From positions 62,001-126,000 of the IMG/VR virus record IMGVR_UViG_3300043395_001986: a DNA stretch of 64,000 nt. The stretch is one strand, 5' to 3'. Every line of letters begins with the position of its first letter. Position 1 is the stretch's first letter. This document shows, piece by piece, positions 26,200-33,592 of this stretch. The stretch comes from a virus. A program made the translations under genes and the position numbers. The notes under the pieces are model-generated. The model saw nothing but the letters and a program-made list of their open reading frames with translations, did not search any database and had not been told where the DNA came from.

Positions 26200-28022
26200 T
26201 GGCAGATACATCATTATTTGGTAGGTTAAAAAAGTTATTTACTGGTCAAATTATTATTCGTAATGTTGGCGGTAATAAACTTAAAGTGGTTGATTACGAC
26301 GAAACACAAGCAGTAGCAACAAATTTAAGAGATAGATTCTTAAGAATGACTACTTCTGCTACCCAATACAATTATGAAAACTATATAGCATATCAGCAAG
26401 TTAGACAGGAGTTATTCAGAGATTATGATGCAATGGATAATGACCCAATAGTTGCATCTGTATTAGATATCTATTCCGATGAATGTACAACTAGAAATGA
26501 ATATGGAAAAGTACTTACAATCAAATCACAGGATGACCAAGTAAAAGATATTTTAGAAAATTTATTCTATGATATTTTAAATATTGATTTCAATTTATGG
26601 CCTTGGATTAGAAACCTTTGTAAATACGGAGATTTCTTTTTAGTATTAGAAATTGCACCGGAATTAGGTATTGTATCAGTTCAACCTGTTTCAACTTATG
26701 AAATGAATAGAGTTGAAGAATATGATAAAGACCATTTACAAAAAGTTAAATTTATTCAAACACCAATAACTGTCCGTTCAACTTATACGGCAGGACAAAA
26801 GATTGAATACGAAAACTACGAGGTTGCTCATTTTAGACATTTAGCAGATACAAACTGGCTACCATATGGTAAATCAATATTAGAAGGAGCTAGAAGAGTT
26901 TGGAAACAATTAACTATGATGGAAGATGCTATGTTAATCCATCGTATCACGAGAGCACCAGCTAAAAGAAAATTCAAAATTGATATTGGTAATATACCTC
27001 CTCATGAAGTTGAAAACTACATGAAGAGAATTATATCACAATCTAAAAAGCAACCATACATAAATGAAACTACTGGAGATTATAACTTAAAGTATAATAT
27101 TCAAAACATTATGGAAGATTTTTATTTTCCGGTGAGAGGTAGTGATAGTGGAACTGATGTTGAAAATTTAGAAGGATTGGAGTATGTTGCAATTGATGAC
27201 ATAAATTATCTTAAAAATAAATTTATGGCTGCTTTAAAAGTTCCAAAAGCATTTTTAGGATATGAGGAAAATGTAAGTGGTAAAGCAACATTGGCAGCAG
27301 AAGATGTTCGTTTTGCTAGAACAATAGATAGATTACAAAAGATTGTTATTAGTGAATTGTATAAAATAGCGATAACACACTTATATGCACAAAATATAAC
27401 AGATGATAGATTAGTTAACTTTGATTTAGAATTAACAAATCCTTCAACAATTGCTGAGCAGGAAAAAATTAACCTATGGTCAAACAAAGTTAATTTAGCA
27501 AGAGATATGCAAGATAACAAAATTGTATCAACAGATTGGATATATAAAAATGTATTTCATTTTACAAATGATGAATGTGAAGATTTGAGAAATCAATTAA
27601 TTGAAGATGCAAAAGAAAGATTCCGTTTAACACAAATTGAAACAGCAGGACAAGACCCTAAAGCAGAAGCAGAACAACAAAAAACAGATGTTAATGGTGA
27701 ATTGGGAAAATTTAAAGGAGAGGATGAACAACAGGGTGATGATACTGGTGTAGATGAAGATGAAAAAATTAAAGAATTAGAAAATGATTTAGGTGTTAGT
27801 GAAGCTAATAAACCAGCAGGAAGACCTAAATCTGCAAACAGATACGAAAAAGATGATTCTAAATTTGGTAGAGACCCATTAGGAAAAAAAGAAAACCAAA
27901 AAGTATTTGAATCCGAATTCCGTAAGAAACTTATTAAACAATTAAAGGACCAATATAATCCAAAACATATAATTTTAGAAGGAAAGAATATGATGGATGA
28001 GAATAATATTTTTGAAATTTAA
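26199..28022 (+). CDS. gp20: Portal vertex protein (gp20-like)
   Basis: The 607-residue protein matches T4-like portals in order: DPIVASVLDIYSDECT (about 87-102), SILEGARRVWKQLTMMEDAML (about 226-246), MLIHRITRAPAKRKFKIDIGN, and LKVPKAFLGYEENVSGKATLAAEDVRFARTI (about 345-375). Twelve copies form the unique vertex through which DNA enters and to which the tail attaches. It is longer than T4 gp20 (524) because of an acidic C-terminal extension that ends in basic helices (residues about 490-600). A promoter-like motif follows its stop. Confidence 0.95.
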   Translation: MADTSLFGRLKKLFTGQIIIRNVGGNKLKVVDYDETQAVATNLRDRFLRMTTSATQYNYENYIAYQQVRQELFRDYDAMDNDPIVASVLDIYSDECTTRNEYGKVLTIKSQDDQVKDILENLFYDILNIDFNLWPWIRNLCKYGDFFLVLEIAPELGIVSVQPVSTYEMNRVEEYDKDHLQKVKFIQTPITVRSTYTAGQKIEYENYEVAHFRHLADTNWLPYGKSILEGARRVWKQLTMMEDAMLIHRITRAPAKRKFKIDIGNIPPHEVENYMKRIISQSKKQPYINETTGDYNLKYNIQNIMEDFYFPVRGSDSGTDVENLEGLEYVAIDDINYLKNKFMAALKVPKAFLGYEENVSGKATLAAEDVRFARTIDRLQKIVISELYKIAITHLYAQNITDDRLVNFDLELTNPSTIAEQEKINLWSNKVNLARDMQDNKIVSTDWIYKNVFHFTNDECEDLRNQLIEDAKERFRLTQIETAGQDPKAEAEQQKTDVNGELGKFKGEDEQQGDDTGVDEDEKIKELENDLGVSEANKPAGRPKSANRYEKDDSKFGRDPLGKKENQKVFESEFRKKLIKQLKDQYNPKHIILEGKNMMDENNIFEI

Positions 28023-28028
28023 TTCTGT

Positions 28029-28039
28029 ATATTTATATA
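28029..28039 (+). promoter_or_regulatory. ATATTTATATA motif before 28056
   Basis: It lies in the 33-nt gap after the portal gene, 27 nt from the next ATG. Confidence 0.45.
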
Positions 28040-28055
28040 TTAGGAAAATAACATT

Positions 28056-28934
28056 ATGAAATCAATAAAACATTCCAAATTTAGAAACACAGGGTTCATA
28101 TTTGAACTTTTAGTTAGACAAGTGACCTCTGATATTCTAAATGGCAGACCAAAATCTATTGCTGAAAATTTATTAAAAAAATATTTTAATTCTAAAACTG
28201 AATTACATAGTGAATTAAAATTATATCAATTTTTGGTTAATGAAAAATACAATGCAGAAAATAGAGCAGAAAAGTTCATTAGTGCTATTTTAGAAACACG
28301 TTCTAAATTAAATGAAAAAAAAATCCTCAGGGAAAAATATGAATTAATAAAAGAAATTAAAGAGAATTATAATTTGGATAGTTTTTTAAATACACAAATT
28401 CCTAATTATAAAGTTTTAGCTTCTATCTATAAAATATTTGAATATAGCTCTACAAAAGATTCATCTGCAATATACGACCCTAAAGACGTATTAAATACAA
28501 AATTAACAATTGTAGAACACATTATTTCTAAACCAGCCGGAAAAGGAAATTCAGAAGAAAAAATATACGAATCTTTTAAAAAAGAAGATAAAGATATTAG
28601 AGATTTGAGTTATAAAATTTTAGTTGATTCATTTAATAAAAAATATAAAACATTAGATGAATCTCAAAAAAGTTTATTAAAAACATATATCAATTCTTAT
28701 ACAAATGAAGATTCTTTATCTGAAAACATTAAGAAAAAAGTAACCGAACTTAAGAATGAATTTATAGCTATTTCAAAAAACATCAATGATAAAGTAACCA
28801 AAATTAAATTGGCCGAAACTGTCAATCAACTTAAAAAAATTGGTGAAACTAAAAAAATCAAAGATTCTCATATTTCAGCTATAATGATTTCTTATGAATT
28901 AAAAAAGGAATTATTAAATGCAATTGGAAAATAA
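28056..28934 (+). CDS. Conserved T4-like head-region protein of unknown function
   Basis: A 292-residue, Lys/Glu-rich, largely helical protein. The N-terminus KHSKFRNTGFIFELLVRQVTSDIL (about 5-28) resembles a family found next to portal genes in marine T4-like phages. Its start is vaguely like NusB-type helical proteins, but I see no RNA-binding motif. No cysteine pairs or membrane segments are visible. The position between portal and protease suggests a role in head assembly. The end overlaps the next gene by 17 nt. Confidence 0.65.
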   Translation: MKSIKHSKFRNTGFIFELLVRQVTSDILNGRPKSIAENLLKKYFNSKTELHSELKLYQFLVNEKYNAENRAEKFISAILETRSKLNEKKILREKYELIKEIKENYNLDSFLNTQIPNYKVLASIYKIFEYSSTKDSSAIYDPKDVLNTKLTIVEHIISKPAGKGNSEEKIYESFKKEDKDIRDLSYKILVDSFNKKYKTLDESQKSLLKTYINSYTNEDSLSENIKKKVTELKNEFIAISKNINDKVTKIKLAETVNQLKKIGETKKIKDSHISAIMISYELKKELLNAIGK

Positions 28935-29607
28935 ACATCTTTTAAAACTTAAAGAGTTAATAAATAAATTAGCGTTAGAAGAAGATGGTGAAGCCGCGAC
29001 AACCGGTAACACTACATCTTCTTTCGACATTTATAATACTCCAAATGCATTTTCAAAAGGCAAAGACCAAAAGAAAAGACACGATAAGAAATTAGCGGAT
29101 TTGGCTCATGGCCAAGTTGTTTCAGAAAATAGATGGATTGAAATGAAAAGTAATCCAAACTATTCCCCAAAACAAAAGATAGGATTAGGTATCAGAGAAG
29201 TTCGTAAACAAATTGATGAAATCGAAAAGTTTATGAAATGGTATGGTATGCTAAAACATGAAAACAATTTATCTAACGAATCTTTTTGGAAACGCACAAA
29301 TAATCATATTTATAAGATAAAGGAGAGATTGGGTAAATTGGGTAATCATATTAATGAATTACAACAAGACCCAAAAAAACTTCGTAACGATATAGAATCT
29401 CTTATTCATAAGTGGGATTTGAAAAGTTACGATACAATGAAAATTCTACCGAATGGTGGATATGCTTTTGTTTTTTCTGACATAAAAGAAGCAGAAAGAC
29501 TACGAAATTTGGGAAGACCAATATTTAAAGCATATGGGTTTGAAGATATAAATTCAAAATCTACACTTAAAGGTGGGGTATTAATAATAAAAAAGATACA
29601 AAACTAA
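28918..29607 (+). CDS. Conserved head-region hypothetical protein
   Basis: A 229-residue protein. A leader helix (KHLLKLKELINKLALEEDGE, 6-25) is followed by a flexible segment (TGNTTSSFDIYNTPNAFSKGK) and then a helical body with KIGLGIREVRKQIDEIEKFMKWYGMLK. Such leader-plus-linker starts occur in other genes of this head cluster and may be packaging signals cut by the prohead protease. No catalytic motif is visible. The start at 28918 is inside the previous gene, which is normal for this genome. Confidence 0.6.
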   Translation: MQLENKHLLKLKELINKLALEEDGEAATTGNTTSSFDIYNTPNAFSKGKDQKKRHDKKLADLAHGQVVSENRWIEMKSNPNYSPKQKIGLGIREVRKQIDEIEKFMKWYGMLKHENNLSNESFWKRTNNHIYKIKERLGKLGNHINELQQDPKKLRNDIESLIHKWDLKSYDTMKILPNGGYAFVFSDIKEAERLRNLGRPIFKAYGFEDINSKSTLKGGVLIIKKIQN

Positions 29608-29612
29608 ATAAA

Positions 29613-29912
29613 ATGGGAAAACTAACCAGAGAAGCTCTTAAAGGAATTGTAAGAGAAGTAATGAAAGAAGAAGAAGATTACCAAAAAGTATTTCGTAAAG
29701 TAATGGCAAAATATGGTATTAACTCACCAGATGAATTGCAATCAGATGATGAAAAGAAAAAATTCTTTACAACTGTCGATACTATTTACAAAGCAAAAAC
29801 GGAAGCATTAGTTGGTGGACAAAAAGAATTAGATGTTGATGGTGATGGTAAAATTGGTGGCGATGATTTGGCAAAATTAAGAGCAAGTAAGAACGAAAGT
29901 AAAAAGAAATAA
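29613..29912 (+). CDS. Small protein with one EF-hand/dockerin-like calcium loop
   Basis: The 99-residue protein starts with a helix (LTREALKGIVREVMKEEEDYQKVFRKV) and ends with a single calcium-binding loop DVDGDGKIGGDDLAKL (74-89), with Asp at loop positions 1, 3, 5 and 12-like spacing. It precedes the prohead protease gene by 4 nt. A scaffold- or protease-associated head protein is plausible, but nothing proves it. Confidence 0.65.
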   Translation: MGKLTREALKGIVREVMKEEEDYQKVFRKVMAKYGINSPDELQSDDEKKKFFTTVDTIYKAKTEALVGGQKELDVDGDGKIGGDDLAKLRASKNESKKK

Positions 29913-29916
29913 TTAA

Positions 29917-30501
29917 ATGAATAAGAATTTAATCATTGAACATAGATTATTCGAAGGAGTAGTTGAAGAAAAAGATGGTTCTTTTTTGGTTAAAGGTGTC
30001 TTACAAAGAGCAGATGCTGAAAACCAAAATGGTAGAGTATATCCATTTCCTATATTACAAAGAGAAGCTACAAAATACGAAACTTTAATAAATGAGCGTA
30101 GAGCATTGGGTGAATTAGACCATCCAGATTCTGCGGTTATTAATTTAAAAAATGTTTCCCATAATGTAAGAGAAATGAAATGGGATGGTAAAGATTTAGT
30201 TGGAGTAGTTGAAGTATTATCAACACCAGCAGGAAATATTTTAAAAGAATTATTTAAAAATAATATTCGTTTAGGTATTAGTAGTAGAGGATTGGGGTCT
30301 GTAAAACCTATTGGAGAAAACAAAGTAGTAGTTCAAGAAGATTTTGAATTAATTGGATTTGATTTTGTATCTAATCCATCAACACATGGTGCATTTTTAT
30401 CACCTGTAAATGAAAGCGTTAACAAAGGAATAGTAGATGAGTGTGGTAAGTGGTGCAAGGCACAAGATTTAATGAGAAACATTATAGAAGAATTAAACTA
30501 A
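29917..30501 (+). CDS. gp21: Prohead core protein protease (gp21-like)
   Basis: The 194-residue protein has the gp21 protease pattern: GRVYPFPILQRE (39-50), ALGELDHP with His69, VGVVEVLSTPAGN and LGISSRGLGSV with Ser122/Ser123 as nucleophile candidates, then DFELIGFDFVSNPSTHGAFL. It is close in length to T4 gp21 (212). It should cleave scaffold, capsid and internal proteins after Glu in I/L-x-E sites during head maturation. Its own N-terminus contains LFE/G (11-14), a likely self-cleavage site. Confidence 0.92.
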   Translation: MNKNLIIEHRLFEGVVEEKDGSFLVKGVLQRADAENQNGRVYPFPILQREATKYETLINERRALGELDHPDSAVINLKNVSHNVREMKWDGKDLVGVVEVLSTPAGNILKELFKNNIRLGISSRGLGSVKPIGENKVVVQEDFELIGFDFVSNPSTHGAFLSPVNESVNKGIVDECGKWCKAQDLMRNIIEELN

Positions 30502-30505
30502 AAAA

Positions 30506-30877
30506 ATGGAACAACTAGCATCTTTATTTTTTCATAGTAGAACACAGGCACATGTATTCCATTTAGGAGTTAAAGGACCTGGTTCATTTGCAGCACATAA
30601 AGCATTACAAGAATATTACGAAGGTATCGTTGATTTGATTGATGGTTTAGTTGAATCATATCAAGGTAAAAATGGTTTAATTAAATTTCAAGTAGTAAAT
30701 GGAATTGATAACAATTGTGATATCAAAAACATAATTTCTTATTTTGAAAAACTATGTAAAGCATTAGAAAAATTAAGAAAAGATGATAAATTGCAAGATA
30801 GTTGGATTCAAAATGACATAGATAATATAGCAACATTGTTATATTCAACAAAATATAAATTAGAAAATTTAGCATAA
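30506..30877 (+). CDS. Ferritin-like/Dps-like small protein (DUF5856-like)
   Basis: A 123-residue, all-helical protein with SRTQAHVFHLGVKGPGSFAAHKALQEYYEGIVDLIDGLVESYQGKNG in order (11-57), the signature of a family common in T4-like phages that looks like a short Dps/ferritin helix bundle. His15, His18 and His31, with Glu37 and Asp43, could bind a metal, but an iron-oxidation site is not demonstrated. It lies between the protease and the scaffold genes. The family number is recalled from memory. Confidence 0.7.
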   Translation: MEQLASLFFHSRTQAHVFHLGVKGPGSFAAHKALQEYYEGIVDLIDGLVESYQGKNGLIKFQVVNGIDNNCDIKNIISYFEKLCKALEKLRKDDKLQDSWIQNDIDNIATLLYSTKYKLENLA

Positions 30878-30878
30878 T

Positions 30879-31145
30879 ATGATAAAGTTAGGAGCAATGG
30901 TTACTTCGATAGTAACACCAAAAGCAGTAGGAGTAGCATCAACGGCCCCAATGGTAGCAGAAAAAAAAGAAATAGTAGTTGAAGCATTTAGCAGACAACA
31001 CTATGAAGAAGTTGCTAAAATAATTAAAGGAATAGGTAGTTCTTCTATGAGAGAAGAATTATGTGGTAAGTTTACAAATCTATTTAAAAAAGATAATAGT
31101 AGATTTGATTCAGATAGATTCGCAGAAGCGTGTAATGTAAAATAA
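30879..31145 (+). CDS. Small conserved T4-like protein
   Basis: The 88-residue protein has a variable start (MIKLGAMVTSIVTPKAVGV, Val/Ala-rich) and a conserved end FSRQHYEEVAKIIKGI with FTNLFKKDNSRFDSDRF and AEACNV. That end is widespread among T4-like phages, where the role is unknown. It is a helical-hairpin type domain with one Cys near each end. An ATATTTATATA motif follows the stop. Confidence 0.65.
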   Translation: MIKLGAMVTSIVTPKAVGVASTAPMVAEKKEIVVEAFSRQHYEEVAKIIKGIGSSSMREELCGKFTNLFKKDNSRFDSDRFAEACNVK

Positions 31146-31147
31146 TA

Positions 31148-31158
31148 ATATTTATATA
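31148..31158 (+). promoter_or_regulatory. ATATTTATATA motif 13 nt before 31161
   Basis: The motif ends two bases before the ATG of the coiled-coil protein gene. If it is a promoter, the mRNA is leaderless or nearly so. Confidence 0.4.
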
Positions 31159-31160
31159 CA

Positions 31161-32009
31161 ATGATAAAGTTAAAATCACTATATAAAGAAAATTTCAATA
31201 ATGATATTCGTAGAAACTTTTTAGAAATAATTTCTACGTTTAATCAATATGGAAAGCAATTAAAAAGAGAACAAGATATTTCTAGTATTGCAGAAAATTT
31301 AAGCGGCATAGCAAATGCAGCTAGAATGTTTTCAGTAAATGAAGCAGAAGATTGGTTTGATGGCATGACCGTTAAAAAAAATATGGAAGCTTTGGGTAAA
31401 ATTGCAGAAGAATTTAAAAAAGTAGCAAGTGAATCAAAAGTGCATGAAGATAGAATGAGTGCATTGTATGATGATATGGGTCACATATTAGGTAGATATT
31501 TTGAAATTGCAGATTTACCAGACGATGCAAAAATAGCACAAGAAGAAGCAGATGCTGAAATGGCTCAAAAACAAGATACATACGATAGAATTAGTGGAGC
31601 GTATGAAAAAGTTAAATCGTATAAAAATAGATTAAAAGAAGTTGCAGCTAAATTGAAGGAAGAGAAGGGTAGAATACAAAATGCTACAACTCACGTTCAA
31701 ATGCACAAAGAAAGATTAAAAGCGGCTAATGAAGATTTAAAATTAAAAAAAGAAAGAATCAGAGAAGCTAATAAAAAAATAAAAGAATCTAAATTAAGAT
31801 TAAAAGGTTTATACGAAAAATACAAAACACCAACAGAGTCAGTAAATGAAATGGAAAATCCTTGTTGGAAAGGATATGAGATGGTTGGCACTAAAATGAA
31901 AAATGGCAGAGAAGTTCCTAATTGCGTACCTAAAAACGAAATAAAAGAAAACAATTGTGGATGTAACAAAAATCACGATTGTGGATGTGGTGGAGTACAT
32001 AAGCACTAA
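31161..32009 (+). CDS. Coiled-coil protein with Cys/His-rich tail
   Basis: A 282-residue protein with a leader (MIKLKSLYKENF), a helical first half and a long coiled coil (about 135-225, heptads such as RLKEVAAKLKEEKGRIQNA and ANEDLKLKKERI). A loop with PCWKGYEMVGTKMKNGREVPNC (about 235-256) follows, and then a metal-binding-like tail NNCGCNKNHDCGCGGVHKH (264-282). The loop with two Cys residues is a small module seen in other phage virion proteins. It is a possible internal core or scaffold-associated protein. Function unknown. Confidence 0.6.
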   Translation: MIKLKSLYKENFNNDIRRNFLEIISTFNQYGKQLKREQDISSIAENLSGIANAARMFSVNEAEDWFDGMTVKKNMEALGKIAEEFKKVASESKVHEDRMSALYDDMGHILGRYFEIADLPDDAKIAQEEADAEMAQKQDTYDRISGAYEKVKSYKNRLKEVAAKLKEEKGRIQNATTHVQMHKERLKAANEDLKLKKERIREANKKIKESKLRLKGLYEKYKTPTESVNEMENPCWKGYEMVGTKMKNGREVPNCVPKNEIKENNCGCNKNHDCGCGGVHKH

Positions 32010-32012
32010 TAT

Positions 32013-32249
32013 ATGTTGATAATAGACGTTAAAGAAGGTAACATAGATAAGGCATTAAAAAAACTTAAAAGAAAATGGCAAGATTCTAAAGCCGTTGAGC
32101 AATTAAGAGATAGAAAAGAATATACTAAGCCATCCGTTACAAAAAGATTAGAGAAAGAAGATGCTGTTAGAAAAAATTTAAAACAGATAAAGAGTACTCT
32201 AGATTTTAAAAAATCAAAAAATATTCCTACAAAATATAAAAAAGTTTAA
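32013..32249 (+). CDS. rpsU: Phage-encoded ribosomal protein bS21 homologue
   Basis: The 78-residue protein reads MLIIDVKEGNIDKALKKLKR, then KWQDSKAVEQLRDRKEYTKPSVTKR, matching bS21 over its first 45 residues. The MLII start and KPSV motif are closest to Bacteroidota S21. bS21 sits on the 30S platform beside the 3' end of 16S rRNA. In Flavobacteria, host bS21 helps hide the anti-SD sequence, with a conserved Tyr54. By eye, the aligned position here is Arg53 (KEDAVRKN), and the tail is longer than usual. It lies inside the head operon, 4 nt after the coiled-coil gene. It may redirect ribosomes toward phage mRNAs. Confidence 0.85.
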   Translation: MLIIDVKEGNIDKALKKLKRKWQDSKAVEQLRDRKEYTKPSVTKRLEKEDAVRKNLKQIKSTLDFKKSKNIPTKYKKV

Positions 32250-32284
32250 TCTTTTTATAAACTTTGATATATGTATATACAATA

Positions 32285-32315
32285 AATCCTCACAATAGGA
32301 TTACATTTTTATTTT
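32285..32315 (+). terminator. Hairpin and T-rich tract after the bS21 gene
   Basis: AATCCT and AGGATT pair around a 6-nt loop (32285-32302) and are followed by ACATTTTTATTTT. The stem is short, so this may be a weak or partial terminator. Confidence 0.4.
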
Positions 32316-32318
32316 AAG

Positions 32319-32408
32319 GTTAGTTGATGAATATTTTATCTCTATATAAAATCAACGAAAAACTAACTTAACCGAATTGAAGTTCCCTTTTTATATTTAA
32401 TGACTTCA
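32319..32408 (+). promoter_or_regulatory. Structured leader upstream of the scaffold gene
   Basis: Two inverted repeats lie in the 181-nt gap before gene 22. GTTAGTTGAT (32319-32328) pairs with ATCAAC and ACTAAC (32351-32367), leaving a bulge, and TGAAGT (32378-32383) pairs with ACTTCA (32403-32408). The ATG is at 32431. The gap is the longest non-coding stretch in the window. It could be a 5' leader that controls translation or RNA stability of the very abundant scaffold and capsid mRNA. Confidence 0.4.
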
Positions 32409-32430
32409 GAAGACCAAGGACAAATTAACC

Positions 32431-33570
32431 ATGGCAAATTCAAAATTATTGAAAGAAGCAATCGCTGATGCAAAAGCTGTAAAAGAAACTGCATTAGCAA
32501 ACGCAAAAATCCAATTAGCTGAAGCTTTCGCCCCAAGATTGTCATCAATGTTATCTAAAAAATTACAAGCAGAAATGCAAGATAATGAAGAAGATGTTGA
32601 AGATGTAAAAGAAGGTGAAGAGATGGATGCTGAAAAGGATGAAGAAAAGCCAGAGAACGTTTATGAGGAATTGACTTCATCAGGAATTGGTAAAGCAGGT
32701 GCGGGTTCTGGTACAGACGGTAAACAACCATCTTACACAGACGATAGTAACACTTTACAATTAGGTTTATCTGATACTGACAAGAAAAATTCAGAAGTAG
32801 GTAAAGAAGATGAAGAATATACTGAAACAGACGATTTAATGGAAGGTGATGAAATGGATTCACAAGAAGATGACGAAAAAATGGCATACGAAGGTGAAGA
32901 AATGGATTCAGAAGAAGATGATTTAGATTTAGACGAAATCATCAAAGAATTAGAAGACGAATTATCTAAAAGCGATGAAGCTGAAGACGCATCTGAAGAA
33001 GAGTGGAAAAACGAAGCAGAAGATGAAGCATCAGCAGAAGACGCTGCAGAAGATGCAGCTGAATACAAAGCTGAAGGAGAAGACGCTGAAGATTCTAAAG
33101 ATGACATGATTGACATCGAAGAAATCATCAAAGAATTAGAAGATGAAGAAGCTGCTGAAAAAGCTGGTGAAGAAGAAAAATCTAAAGTAGATTCATTATC
33201 ATCAGATTTGGAAGAAGCGTACGGAGTGATTAAGCAATTAAAAAGCACAATCAACGAAGTAAATCTTTTAAACGCAAAATTATTGTTCGCTAACAAATTG
33301 TTTAGAGCATTTAACATGACAAATGAGCAAAAATCTAAAGTAATTGATACATTAGATAGAACTTCAAATGTTAGAGAAGTTAAATTGGTTTATTCAACTT
33401 TAGCAGAATCAATGAAGTTTGGTGCAAATACTCCAGCTAAAAAGAATATCACAGAAGGTATTGCTTCTAAAGCACAAAAGAGTACTGCTCCAGCAAAAGA
33501 AATCATCAGCGAAAACAAATCTGAAGCATTTGCAAACAGATTCAAGCAATTAGCTGGTATTATTAAATAA
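32431..33570 (+). CDS. gp22: Prohead core scaffold protein (gp22-like)
   Basis: A 379-residue, extremely acidic protein with long Glu/Asp stretches (about 45-250) between an Ala/Lys-rich N-terminal helix and a conserved C-terminal helical domain (DLEEAYGVIKQLKSTINEVNL and LLFANKLFRAFNMTNEQKSKVIDTLDR). The C-terminal block and the position just before the capsid gene identify the T4-like core scaffold. It shapes the prohead and is then degraded by the gp21 protease. LAEAF near residue 30 is a candidate cleavage site. It is longer than T4 gp22 (269) because of the acidic insert. Confidence 0.88.
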   Translation: MANSKLLKEAIADAKAVKETALANAKIQLAEAFAPRLSSMLSKKLQAEMQDNEEDVEDVKEGEEMDAEKDEEKPENVYEELTSSGIGKAGAGSGTDGKQPSYTDDSNTLQLGLSDTDKKNSEVGKEDEEYTETDDLMEGDEMDSQEDDEKMAYEGEEMDSEEDDLDLDEIIKELEDELSKSDEAEDASEEEWKNEAEDEASAEDAAEDAAEYKAEGEDAEDSKDDMIDIEEIIKELEDEEAAEKAGEEEKSKVDSLSSDLEEAYGVIKQLKSTINEVNLLNAKLLFANKLFRAFNMTNEQKSKVIDTLDRTSNVREVKLVYSTLAESMKFGANTPAKKNITEGIASKAQKSTAPAKEIISENKSEAFANRFKQLAGIIK

Positions 33571-33592
33571 TTAAACAAAAAATTAAATAACA

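Noticed and set aside
32733-33317. 194-residue Ser-rich reading frame on the minus strand
   Set aside because: It is the mirror of the acidic Glu/Asp codons of the scaffold gene; no start context, and all credible genes are on the + strand.
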